Assembly: GCA_017529875.1 (NCBI GenBank)
Contig: JAFXNC010000006.1
Span: 1 to 64,000 of the forward strand
Source: Ruminococcus sp.
GTDB taxonomy: Bacteria > Bacillota > Clostridia > Oscillospirales > Ruminococcaceae
Direction of reading: 5' to 3'
Length of the DNA: 64,000 nt
Positions within the stretch are counted from its first letter, which is position 1; each line of letters opens with the position of its first letter. The translations under genes were made by a program, and so were the position numbers. The notes beneath the pieces were generated by a model, which saw only the letters and a list, made by a program, of their open reading frames with translations, had not been told where the DNA came from and did not search any database. This document shows positions 8,176-16,333 of this stretch, one piece after another.

Positions 8176-8281
8176 CGGTCTGCGGTCTCTCCGGCATACA
8201 GCCGGGGTGCAATTGGGAAGCGCTGTGTAAATCAGCCGCAACTGTCATTACCGTTACAGTCGGAATACTCCCGCAGACTGC
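8176..8281 (+). ncRNA. Cobalamin (B12) riboswitch
   Basis: The leader carries the class hallmarks: GGTGC near 8206, GGGAAGCGCTG with TGTAAATCAGC, CGCAACTGT (the B12 box, near 8240), and AGTCGGAATACTC near 8260. The closing stem P1 is visible as GGTCTGCGG (8177-8185) with CCGCAGACT (8271-8279). The family binds adenosyl- or methylcobalamin and shuts off downstream expression. A hairpin GTCCGG/CCGGAC follows at 8283-8300 and a terminator at 8401-8432. It is a compact variant, with CGCAACTGT directly after the CAGC arm. The downstream genes therefore should be on when B12 is scarce. Confidence 0.93.
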
Positions 8282-8400
8282 GTCCGGTCTTCGCCGGACA
8301 AGGTGATGCCGTCTTGGACAAGAAGAAGCGCAGCCGAATCGACACTGTACTGTTATGCTTTTCTTTGAAAAGGCGTATGCATTACGGTCTTGTTCGCTGT

Positions 8401-8432
8401 GCTTTCTCTGTTGTGACGGAGAAGGCTTTTTT
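8401..8432 (+). terminator. Intrinsic terminator of the riboswitch expression platform
   Basis: GCTTTCTCT pairs with GGAGAAGGC (two G-T pairs) over an 8-base loop and is followed by TTTTTT. It lies between the B12 aptamer and the first ribosome site at 8441, so ligand binding most likely promotes termination here. Confidence 0.75.
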
Positions 8433-8451
8433 CATGTGCGGGAGGTGGCTT

Positions 8452-8739
8452 ATGAGTTCCGACGAAAAGCGCGAGCTTGCGATCTCCATGCTCGTTGAGA
8501 AACAGGCTGCTCTCGGCAGGCTCCCCAAACGCAGCGACTTCGCTCCCGACGAGGTCTGCTTCATCAAGCAGAAGCTGGGCCCTTTCCCCAGGGCTCTCGA
8601 GCAGGCCGGCCTCAAAGAGGCAGCGGGCGTCCCCGCAGCTGTCCGCAGCCGTCAGAAACGCCGCCGCGCCGCCCTCAGAAGAAAGCTTTCAAAAAATGAT
8701 CCCGCTTTGACGGGAAAGAAAACGGAGGAAGAAATATGA
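8452..8739 (+). CDS. Small protein with an HNH-associated-repeat-like motif, first gene of the B12 operon
   Basis: The 95-residue product contains a stretch of about 40 residues (about 16-52) with the spacing of the homing-endonuclease-associated (HNH-repeat) DNA-binding module: LGRLPKRSDF, a helix with IKQKLGPF, then ALEQAGL. The tail is very basic (RSRQKRRRAALRRK) and suits nucleic acid binding. No nuclease domain is present. GGAGG (8441-8445) is 6 bases before ATG 8452; the longer frame that begins at 8146 runs through the riboswitch and is not real. Its stop overlaps the ATG of the surface-protein gene (ATGA), which predicts translational coupling. A role as a DNA- or RNA-binding regulator of this operon is only a guess. 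Confidence 0.7.
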   Translation: MSSDEKRELAISMLVEKQAALGRLPKRSDFAPDEVCFIKQKLGPFPRALEQAGLKEAAGVPAAVRSRQKRRRAALRRKLSKNDPALTGKKTEEEI

Positions 8740-10763
8740 AAGCAAGAAGGATCCTGTCGTTTGCCGCAGCTGCGGCGATGACGCTCTCTGCCGTTCCGAT
8801 GACTGCCTTTGCTGATGATGATAAGGGCGAAGTCATGGTCGTGATCGCAAATGAGACATTTACAAAGGAAGCCGGTGCCGCCTGGGACGGTACGCTGCTC
8901 CGGGCTATCGTTGAGCTCGACGATGACACTACAATGCTGTCTGCTATCATTGAGGCAGTGGAGAGCAAAGGCTATACCATTTCCGCGCCTGTTTCGGAGT
9001 ACGGTGCCTTCATCAGCGATATCAACGGCGTCGGCGAGACCACCTATGCAGTCCAGGAGGGCGCATATCCCGGCTGGAACCTGTCTCTGAACAACTGGTT
9101 CACCAATCAGGGCGTATCTGCCTATTCCGTAGCTGACGGCAATCTTAAAGACGGCGACGTTATCGGCCTTGAATATGGCATTACCGGCGAGGATGTCAGA
9201 AACATCTGGTACAGCAACGATACAAGCATCAAAGAGGTCTTCATAGGAGACGAGCAGTTTGAGGAATTTGACCCCAATACCTTTGAGTACACATTAGAGC
9301 TGGAAACTAACGAGCTCTGGCTCTTTGCATACCCCGCAAACCTTGTGTTCCAGACCCGCAAGTACATCAACACCTACACCCCCGAGAACGAGACCTCCGG
9401 TTACAGGTCCTTCGATTATATGGAGGTCAATGACGGCGACGTTGTATACGTAGGTGTCGGCAACGAGAACTGGCCTTCCAGCTACTGGGGCACCGATCCC
9501 GTTACCGAGAGCGTTTACAAGTTCAATATCGTCGTCAAGGACGACAACGCAGACGATCAGGCTGCCGCCGATGCAGTTATCGCCCTTATCGACGCTATCG
9601 GCGAAGTAACGCTTGACAGCAAGGACGACATTGACAACGCTCTCAACGCCTATGAGGAGCTTACCGATGCGCAGAAGGCTCTTGTTACCAACTATGGCGT
9701 TCTCGTGCAGGCTATTGCCGATTACGAAGAACTCCAAGACCAGCCCGGTGATCTCGACTTCGATACCGTATACGATGCGACCGCTGCAAGACTTGCTCAG
9801 GAAGACGCAGTCATCGGCAACGAGTGGAAGGTCATCGGCCTTGCCAGAGCAGGCAAGCTCACCAAGGAACAGTCCGACAAGATGATCAAGGCTATCGCCG
9901 ATTACGCCCTCTCCGCCAAGGACGGCAAGCTCAACGACCGCCGCTCCACCGAGAACTCCAAGGAGGCTGTCACCGCCGCTGCTCTCGGCTACGATCCTAC
10001 CAACATCGCCGGCGTAGACCTGCTGGCTGCCCTCAAGGACAAAGATTATGTATCCGCTCAGGGCGTTACCGGTTACATCTGGGCGAACCTCGCTTATACC
10101 TCTGTGGGCAAGGAGGCTCCCTATGTGGACGAGCTGCTGGCTATGCAGCTTGACAACGGCGCATTCTCCTTTGACGGCGAGACCGCCGATCTTGACATAA
10201 CAGCTATGGCACTCACCTCTCTGCGCGGCATCGACAAGGCAAAGGACGCCTTCAACGCCGGTGCGAAGTGGATACTTATGACGCTTCTCCTAAACCCCGA
10301 TCTTGCCAACAACTGCGAGACTATCTCTCAGGTAACTATCGCGGTATGCAGCAATTTTGACGACTTCTCCGACGTGATGCTGAACATTATCAAGGAGTAT
10401 TCTGACATAGACTTTCCGGAGGATATCCCCAGCGAAGGATCCGTCATCAAGACAGATGGCTATCTCGACAGCGTCGGTCGTTTCTACCTTGGCAACGGCG
10501 AGTTCTGCCACATCCTGGGCGGCAAGTACGACGGTATGTCCACCGAGCAGGCATTCCTCTCTCTTGAAGCTCTCCGCAGAGGAAGCTCCGAGCTTCCCGC
10601 GCTCTACGACTTCACCGGCGAAAAGCTCGTCCCCTACACCACAGCTCCCGCAGAGAAGCCCGATGACACCAACCCCGCCACCGGCGCTAAGGCCGCAATC
10701 TGCGTACTGGCAGTCATTGCACTTGCTTCTCTCTGCATAGCAGGAAAGAAAAAGAAGAAATAA
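8736..10763 (+). CDS. Surface protein with DUF4430 (transcobalamin-like) and alpha/alpha prenyltransferase-like domains
   Basis: The 675-residue precursor has a signal peptide (residues 1-26, ending AFA), a DUF4430-type domain (about 30-150, with PGWNLSLNNW and LKDGDVIGLEY), a cadherin-like beta region (about 160-265), a helical FIVAR-like repeat (about 270-335), a squalene-cyclase/prenyltransferase-like alpha/alpha domain (about 345-620, with GLARAGK, AALGYDP, MQLDNGAFSF and DLDITAMALTSL), and a cell-wall sorting tail: NPATG (646-650), a hydrophobic helix and KKKKK. DUF4430 is the C-terminal beta domain of human transcobalamin and intrinsic factor, and their N-terminal half is an alpha/alpha barrel, so both structural types of the animal B12 carriers are present in reversed order. 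Control by a B12 riboswitch makes extracellular cobalamin capture the best hypothesis, but binding is not shown. Confidence 0.85.
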   Translation: MKARRILSFAAAAAMTLSAVPMTAFADDDKGEVMVVIANETFTKEAGAAWDGTLLRAIVELDDDTTMLSAIIEAVESKGYTISAPVSEYGAFISDINGVGETTYAVQEGAYPGWNLSLNNWFTNQGVSAYSVADGNLKDGDVIGLEYGITGEDVRNIWYSNDTSIKEVFIGDEQFEEFDPNTFEYTLELETNELWLFAYPANLVFQTRKYINTYTPENETSGYRSFDYMEVNDGDVVYVGVGNENWPSSYWGTDPVTESVYKFNIVVKDDNADDQAAADAVIALIDAIGEVTLDSKDDIDNALNAYEELTDAQKALVTNYGVLVQAIADYEELQDQPGDLDFDTVYDATAARLAQEDAVIGNEWKVIGLARAGKLTKEQSDKMIKAIADYALSAKDGKLNDRRSTENSKEAVTAAALGYDPTNIAGVDLLAALKDKDYVSAQGVTGYIWANLAYTSVGKEAPYVDELLAMQLDNGAFSFDGETADLDITAMALTSLRGIDKAKDAFNAGAKWILMTLLLNPDLANNCETISQVTIAVCSNFDDFSDVMLNIIKEYSDIDFPEDIPSEGSVIKTDGYLDSVGRFYLGNGEFCHILGGKYDGMSTEQAFLSLEALRRGSSELPALYDFTGEKLVPYTTAPAEKPDDTNPATGAKAAICVLAVIALASLCIAGKKKKK

Positions 10764-10800
10764 GCCAATAAACCGAATATAACACAACGGAGGCATCAAT

Positions 10801-11607
10801 ATGTCCGAAAAGCTCTCTAAGCTCATCAAGCCTGCAATAGCTGTATTGGTTATTGCCGCAGTGCTGTTGATCGCTTACTTTTCGGGCGGGGATGTCTCCG
10901 TTCCTGTTTCTGAGGACAGCAGGGCTGAAACGACCACCGTTACCGCCGCGACTGCCGCCACTCAGACCACTCCGGTCACCACCCTGACCGAGACCGATGC
11001 CAAACAGACCACATCGACCGAACAAACCACCACCCGCCGCACCACAACGAGCAAGACCGCCGTAACGTCCCGGACCACTAACCCTCAAACCACTCCCGCC
11101 GCTGCTCCGACTACGACCTCCGCCACCGTCACAACTACCGTCACTACTACGACCACCCCGGAAGTGACAGCTCCCCCGGAGCCGGAGTTCGCTCATAAAT
11201 GCACCCTGCTGATCTCCTGCGCCACGATCTTCGACAACACCGACAAGGTCAGAGCCGGAGTACTGGAGGAACAGCCCGCAGGCGGCATCATCTTCCCCCG
11301 CACCGAGGTGGGATTCGACGACGGCGAGAGCATCTTCGACATCGTAAAGCGCATCTGCGACCGTAACGACATACGTCTCGAATTCACCAAGATAGCCGCC
11401 ACCAACAGCTATTACATCGAGGGCATCAACAACCTTTACGAGTTCGACGCAGGCAACCTCTCCGGCTGGATGTACTCGGTCAACGGCCATTTTCCGCAGC
11501 TCAGCTGCTCTCAGTACAAGCCCTCTGAGGGCGACGTCATCGAGTTCGTCTACTCCTGCAACATCGGCGTTGACGTGGGCGACGACTACTTTGCAAAGGC
11601 GGGCTGA
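10801..11607 (+). CDS. Membrane-tethered DUF4430 (transcobalamin-like) protein
   Basis: The 268-residue protein has one N-terminal membrane helix (about 11-29) that may stay uncleaved, a long Thr-rich linker (about 40-125) typical of ruminococcal surface proteins, and a C-terminal DUF4430 domain (about 130-268). The domain is a clear match: CTLLISCATIFDN, EGINNLYEFD, GNLSGWMYSVNG and EGDVIEFVYSCNIG. GGAGG lies 7 bases before the ATG. It sits between the wall-anchored DUF4430 protein and the EcfT gene, so it could receive cobalamin at the wall and hand it to the transporter in the membrane. That relay is inferred from order and topology only. Confidence 0.88.
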   Translation: MSEKLSKLIKPAIAVLVIAAVLLIAYFSGGDVSVPVSEDSRAETTTVTAATAATQTTPVTTLTETDAKQTTSTEQTTTRRTTTSKTAVTSRTTNPQTTPAAAPTTTSATVTTTVTTTTTPEVTAPPEPEFAHKCTLLISCATIFDNTDKVRAGVLEEQPAGGIIFPRTEVGFDDGESIFDIVKRICDRNDIRLEFTKIAATNSYYIEGINNLYEFDAGNLSGWMYSVNGHFPQLSCSQYKPSEGDVIEFVYSCNIGVDVGDDYFAKAG

Positions 11608-11609
11608 TT

Positions 11610-12500
11610 ATGGGAAACAGTGAACTTTCAAGGCTCCACCCGCTGACGCTGGCAGTGTATTTCACAGTGCTCCTCGGCGCCGGAGCCTTTACCGTGCAGC
11701 CGGTCTTCGCGGGGCTGTCGCTCATCGGCGCCGTGATGCTGGCGATACGTCTCTGCGGCAGGGAAGTGCTGAAAAAAGCCCCGCTGCTGCTTATCCCCCT
11801 ATTGTTGGCGGCAGCGATAAATGTGCTGTTCAACCACCGGGGCGTAACGGTTCTCGCCAAGCTCCCCACCGGCAACGAGATCACCCTCGAAGCCCTTATC
11901 TACGGCCTTATAACAGGCTTCATGCTCAGCGGCGCGGTGGTATGGGTCTACTGCTTCGGAAAGCTATTCACCTCCGACAAGCTCATGTGTCTCACAGGCC
12001 GCCTGTTCCCGGCGCTGACTGTCGTTATCTCCATGACGGTCAGGTTCATCCCCCTCTTTGCAAGGCGTTTCCGGGAGATCAGCGCCGCTCAGGCACAGCT
12101 GGGCTTTGGCATTTCCGTCGGCGGCATCCGGCGCAGACTTCGCAATCTTGCGAGGGTCTTTTCCATACTGATAAGCCGCTCCCTCGAGGAGTCCATCCGG
12201 ACTGCCGACTCCATGAAAAGCCGCGGCTACGGCCTTTCGGGGCGCAGCTCCTTCCACCTGTTCCGCTTCACCATGCGGGATGCAGTCATGATAGGTGTGG
12301 TGCTCCTTTTGGGCGGCTATGTTATCTACGGCGAGATAGTGGGCATGAATGAGTTTCGCTGCTATCCGCGCTTTTATATGAGTACTGTTGACCTCAGGTC
12401 AGCCGCACAGCTCTGCGCCTTCGGTGCGCTGAGCCTGTTGCCGGCAGTTTATGAGCTTTGGGAGGATCACAAATGGAGATCGCTGCGATCAAAGATCTGA
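11610..12500 (+). CDS. ECF transporter transmembrane subunit EcfT (CbiQ family)
   Basis: The 296-residue protein has five to six membrane segments and the coupling helices of the T component of energy-coupling-factor vitamin transporters. The signature is visible as RRLRNLARVFSILISRSLEESIRTADS in outline, with MKSRGYG as the second Arg-Gly coupling motif (about residues 205-212); these contact the Q-loop grooves of the two ATPases. It starts 2 bp after the DUF4430 gene and overlaps the following fused ATPase gene by 28 bp. Together they make a complete importer. Given the riboswitch, cobalamin is the expected substrate. Confidence 0.9.
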   Translation: MGNSELSRLHPLTLAVYFTVLLGAGAFTVQPVFAGLSLIGAVMLAIRLCGREVLKKAPLLLIPLLLAAAINVLFNHRGVTVLAKLPTGNEITLEALIYGLITGFMLSGAVVWVYCFGKLFTSDKLMCLTGRLFPALTVVISMTVRFIPLFARRFREISAAQAQLGFGISVGGIRRRLRNLARVFSILISRSLEESIRTADSMKSRGYGLSGRSSFHLFRFTMRDAVMIGVVLLLGGYVIYGEIVGMNEFRCYPRFYMSTVDLRSAAQLCAFGALSLLPAVYELWEDHKWRSLRSKI

Positions 12501-15034
12501 CATTTACATATTCCGGCAGCGACGCTCCGGCTCTGAAAAACATCTCCCTCTCTGTGGGCAGGGGAGAACTTGTGCTGCTCTGCGGCGCCTCCGGCAGCGG
12601 AAAAAGCACCCTGCTGCGGCACTTCAGATCCGTCCTCACGCCCAAGGGCACCTCATCCGGCGAGGTAGTCTTCAACGGCAGCCCACTCTCCGGCAGCGAC
12701 CAGCGTACTCAGTCGGAGAAGATCGCGTTCGTCGGTCAGGATCCCGAGGCCATGATCGTCACCGACAAGGTCTGGCACGAGCTTGCATTCTCCCTCGAAA
12801 GCCTGGGTGAAGACAAAGACACCATCAGGCGGCGCACCGCCGAAATGGCTGAGTTCTTCGGCCTCTCGGAGCAGTTCATGAGGGACACTTCCGAGCTCTC
12901 CGGCGGGAAAAAACAGCTTCTTGCCTTAGCTGCCGCCATGACCACCCGCCCTGACCTGCTGATCCTCGACGAGCCTACCTCTCAGCTTGACCCCATAGCC
13001 GCAAAGGAGCTTTTCGACGCAGTCCTGCGCATCAACCGCGAGCTGGGCACCACCGTCATAGTCAGCGAGCACCGCATCGAAGATATCTTCCCCTTAGCCG
13101 ACAGGCTGGTGCTGATGAGCGGCGGCGAGATCATCTGCGACTGCCAGCCCGCCGGGCTCCCGACCCTGATAAACGATCCGTATATTCTGTTGTCTCTGCC
13201 TGTCCCGGCAAGGGTATGGCTAAGCGCCGGCGCTGACGGAAATTGCCCGGGAAATGTTGCCCAGGGCCGTGAATGGCTGGCATCACGCCTCACCCCCGAC
13301 CAGACCTATGCCGCCCCCCTGCGCCAAACGCCCCTTTCAGATGAGACCGTCATCGACGTAAAGGGCTTGTGTTTCCGTTACAAAAAACCCCTCCCGGACG
13401 TGCTCAAAGGGCTTGACCTCCAAGTCAGGAAAGGGGAGTTTCTCTGTCTTCTCGGCGGCAACGGCTCCGGTAAGAGCACCCTGCTCTCAGTCCTTGCCGG
13501 CATCAGAAAGCCTTACTCCGGCAAGGTCAAGATCACCGGCAGGACCTTGATGATGCCCCAGGATCCTTCGTCGCTTTTCTGCCGCGACACGCTGCTCCAA
13601 GATCTCCGTGAGATATGCTCCGACCATCAGCAGCTTACCTCGGTCATCTCCCTCTGCCGCCTTGACGGCCTGACAGCCCGCCACCCCTTCGACCTTTCCG
13701 GCGGCGAGATGCAGCGGGCAGCCCTTGCCAAGCTCCTGCTTGCCTCGCCGGATATCCTGCTGCTGGACGAGCCCACCAAGGGCACCGACGCCGCCTTTAA
13801 GCATGAGCTCTCCTGCATCCTCAAAGAGCTTTGCGTCCGGGGCAAGACCGTCATCATGGTGAGTCACGACGTTGAATTCGCCGCCTCCTACTGCACCCGC
13901 TGCGCCATGCTGTTCGGCGGAGAGCTCATCGGCAGCGCCGCCCCCCAGGAGTTTTTCTCCGGCAATATGTTCTACACCACCTCCGCCGCAAGGATGTCCC
14001 GGGGCCTCATAGAAAACGCCGTCACCGCCGAAGACATCCTCTCGGCTCTCGGCATAGAGCCCCCCGCACTCACGAAGTCCACGCCCCCGGATATCCCGAC
14101 CTCCGTCCCGGAGCCTCCCCCGACAAAAAAGAAAGCCACCCCCCCAAGGCTGCTGTGCAGAGTGCTATCCCTTGCCATGACCGGCTTTTCTGCCATCGGC
14201 TGTATGGAGCTGCTGCCGGGAGTTTTTGGCGAGCAAAAGCTGCTCCCGTACATTCTGCTGGCATTATCGGTGATACTGGCGGCAGTCTCCTTCTCAGACG
14301 GCAAACAGGTCTCCCGCTCCCGCCGGGAGCGCCGCCCTGTGAGCCCGCGCTCAGCCGTATCCGCCGCAGTCATACTCCTGCTGATACCCTTCACGGTCTA
14401 CGCCGGAGCCCACTTCCTCAATACCGGCAAATACCTGTTTGTCTCGCTGCTTGTGATGCTTGAAGCCTCGCTGCCCTTCTATCTGCTCTTCGAGGGCAGG
14501 CATCCCGGCGCCCGGGAGGTCGTCACCGTGGCAGTCCTGACAGCGGCGGCAGTCTCCGGACGCCTCGCCTTCTATATGCTCCCTCAGTTCAAGCCTGTCC
14601 TGGCAGTAGTGGTCATCTCCGGCGCAGCCTTCGGCTCACAGACCGGGTTCCTTGTGGGCTCTCTTTCCATGCTGCTGTCCAATTTCATGTTCGGACAAGG
14701 CCCCTGGACCCCCTGGCAGATGTTCTCTATGGGTATGATAGGTATGCTCTCCGGTCTGTTCTTCGGCAGGGGCATACTCCCCCTGAGGCGTGAGGTCATT
14801 GCACTGTTCGGCTTTTTCTCCGCCGTCATCGTATACGGCGGCATCGTCAACCCCTCCACCCTATTCATCATGCACAACGAGCTTCCCCGCGAATCCCTTA
14901 CAGCCGCCTACGCCGCAGGCCTCCCTCTGGACATAATCCACGGCGCGGCCTCCCTGGGATTTTTGTACGCCCTTGCCCCCTCGGTACTCAAAAAGCTTGA
15001 ACGCCTCCGCGTAAAATACGGCTTCTTTGAATAG
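12473..15034 (+). CDS. Fused ECF transporter A-A'-S protein (two ATPases plus substrate-binding subunit)
   Basis: The 853-residue protein joins three parts that are normally separate. ATPase 1 (about 1-235) has Walker A GASGSGKS (38-45), LSGGKKQ and LILDEPTSQLD. ATPase 2 (about 295-525) has GGNGSGKS (from 328), LSGGEMQ and LLLDEPTKGTD. After a Pro-rich linker, about 290 residues with six or more membrane helices (from about 563) match an ECF S component of the CbrT-like class, with FGSQTGFLVGSLSMLLSN and FGQGPWTPWQMFS. ATG 12473 is 7 bases after GGAGG; a TTG 15 bases upstream would lack a ribosome site. With EcfT this gives a two-gene importer. The cobalamin specificity is inferred from the riboswitch and the CbrT-like motif. 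Confidence 0.9.
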   Translation: MEIAAIKDLTFTYSGSDAPALKNISLSVGRGELVLLCGASGSGKSTLLRHFRSVLTPKGTSSGEVVFNGSPLSGSDQRTQSEKIAFVGQDPEAMIVTDKVWHELAFSLESLGEDKDTIRRRTAEMAEFFGLSEQFMRDTSELSGGKKQLLALAAAMTTRPDLLILDEPTSQLDPIAAKELFDAVLRINRELGTTVIVSEHRIEDIFPLADRLVLMSGGEIICDCQPAGLPTLINDPYILLSLPVPARVWLSAGADGNCPGNVAQGREWLASRLTPDQTYAAPLRQTPLSDETVIDVKGLCFRYKKPLPDVLKGLDLQVRKGEFLCLLGGNGSGKSTLLSVLAGIRKPYSGKVKITGRTLMMPQDPSSLFCRDTLLQDLREICSDHQQLTSVISLCRLDGLTARHPFDLSGGEMQRAALAKLLLASPDILLLDEPTKGTDAAFKHELSCILKELCVRGKTVIMVSHDVEFAASYCTRCAMLFGGELIGSAAPQEFFSGNMFYTTSAARMSRGLIENAVTAEDILSALGIEPPALTKSTPPDIPTSVPEPPPTKKKATPPRLLCRVLSLAMTGFSAIGCMELLPGVFGEQKLLPYILLALSVILAAVSFSDGKQVSRSRRERRPVSPRSAVSAAVILLLIPFTVYAGAHFLNTGKYLFVSLLVMLEASLPFYLLFEGRHPGAREVVTVAVLTAAAVSGRLAFYMLPQFKPVLAVVVISGAAFGSQTGFLVGSLSMLLSNFMFGQGPWTPWQMFSMGMIGMLSGLFFGRGILPLRREVIALFGFFSAVIVYGGIVNPSTLFIMHNELPRESLTAAYAAGLPLDIIHGAASLGFLYALAPSVLKKLERLRVKYGFFE

Positions 15035-15038
15035 AAAA

Positions 15039-15072
15039 CTCCCCGGACGACCATACCCGTCCGGGGAGCTTT
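15039..15072. terminator. Bidirectional terminator between the B12 operon and the anti-sigma gene
   Basis: CTCCCCGGACG pairs with CGTCCGGGGAG over 8 bases. It is preceded by AAAA on the left, which gives T's for leftward transcripts, and followed by CTTTGTTATTCTT on the right. Confidence 0.85.
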
Positions 15073-15073
15073 G

Positions 15074-16333
15074 TTATTCTTCTGTTTCCGGACCGTCGCT
15101 GCGTATCCTGCTGATCGACCTCGGCTCGGTTATCTCGTCGCCGTCAATTACACCGGGGTCGGCCTTGAAGCTTACCCTTACATCCTCACCGGGTTCCAGC
15201 TTGTTCGGGAATTCCACGCTCCTTTTCACCCTGATATCCGTGATGCTGACCGTGTATTCTCTCCTGTCCGTCGAGTCGGTGCAGGATATGCTGTTGTCAA
15301 CGCCTATGGCGTAGTCCTTGACCCAGGTGACCTTGCCGGACACGGTGATAACGTCGCTGACCGGGGTATAGTCCTCGATGTGTCCGCTGATAAAGCTTAT
15401 GAGCTTTTCAGCCGCCTCGGTTCCGATATCGTAGATATAAGCGTACCTGAAAGCGTTCGTCCAAATGTAGCCGCTCTTGAAGACGTTCAGCGTCATGTTC
15501 CCGATGCCGAATACCTCACTTGAAATGCAGAACCCGGCAAGGTTGCCGTACTTGCTGCCGTCGCGGTTCCATTCCTCCTGGTCAATGACAGCCGCATCTC
15601 CGTACTCTGTGAGCATATCCCAAAAGCCCTTGACATCTGTGAGCCGCTTGTTTTCAATGCTTTCGCCGTCCTCCACCAGCCTCAGCCAGTCGAGATCCAG
15701 ATTATCAGAAAGCTTATACCCGCTCATCAACTCCCCGAGGGTCGCCGGGGGAGCGTATTTCTCCGGCTGACAGGTGTAATACTTGCCCTCCATGAGCACC
15801 GCCGCGCACACCTCCGGGGACAGCCCATTCACCTCATAGAACTCAAACTGCTCCGTATGCTCTTTGTCTTCGTATTCGTCAAAGCCTCTGCCTGTGCATT
15901 CCCCCAGCTTTTGGCCTATCTTCGCGGTATCGGATATGTCCGCACCTGTGTTGAAGTATTCCTCCCCGCCGTAAATAATGGTATTGTATTTCTCGTAAAT
16001 GGTAAGATACCTCCAGGGGTATAATAACGCCCCCGACTCGGCGTACTGCTCATTTTCGCTGCCGCTGCTTGCAGCATTCTCTGCCGGTGAGCTGATTGCA
16101 GGCTGCGTCGCATTGCCTGCGTTGCTCTCTGCGGGCGGGTCGTACAGCACCTTGTCATCCCCCGACCTGAGCATGAACACCGTCGTTCCGGCGATAGCAA
16201 TGCAGGCCGCCGCAGCTGCACCGATGATCTTAGCCCTGACGGATATCCCGGGCTTGCCCTCATATTCAGCTGCCTCGCTGATGAATCTGTCATCCGTACT
16301 GCCGATAAGCTCGGCTATTATCTCCTTCTTCAT
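15074..16333 (-). CDS. Putative anti-sigma factor, membrane protein
   Basis: The 419-residue protein has a short cytoplasmic N-terminus (about 1-33), one membrane helix (about 34-54) and a large extracellular part of about 350 residues that is not recognised in detail. Its start overlaps the stop of the sigma-factor gene by 4 bases (ATGA). A single-pass protein with a small inner domain, cotranscribed and coupled to an ECF sigma gene, is the classic anti-sigma arrangement: the inner part holds the sigma factor and the outer part senses a signal. The extracellular region contains a stretch resembling a small OB-like or beta domain near the C-terminus (ISCTDSTDRREYTVSITDI), but no named domain can be claimed. 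Confidence 0.7.
   Translation of the reverse strand: MKKEIIAELIGSTDDRFISEAAEYEGKPGISVRAKIIGAAAAACIAIAGTTVFMLRSGDDKVLYDPPAESNAGNATQPAISSPAENAASSGSENEQYAESGALLYPWRYLTIYEKYNTIIYGGEEYFNTGADISDTAKIGQKLGECTGRGFDEYEDKEHTEQFEFYEVNGLSPEVCAAVLMEGKYYTCQPEKYAPPATLGELMSGYKLSDNLDLDWLRLVEDGESIENKRLTDVKGFWDMLTEYGDAAVIDQEEWNRDGSKYGNLAGFCISSEVFGIGNMTLNVFKSGYIWTNAFRYAYIYDIGTEAAEKLISFISGHIEDYTPVSDVITVSGKVTWVKDYAIGVDNSISCTDSTDRREYTVSITDIRVKRSVEFPNKLEPGEDVRVSFKADPGVIDGDEITEPRSISRIRSDGPETEE

Noticed and set aside
8146-8451. N-terminal extension of the small HNH-repeat-like protein
   Set aside because: The region is the B12 riboswitch and its terminator. The ribosome site at 8441 fixes the start at 8452.
10930-11180. 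Low-complexity DNA repeat
   Set aside because: It is the Thr-rich linker of the second DUF4430 protein, normal for this group of bacteria.
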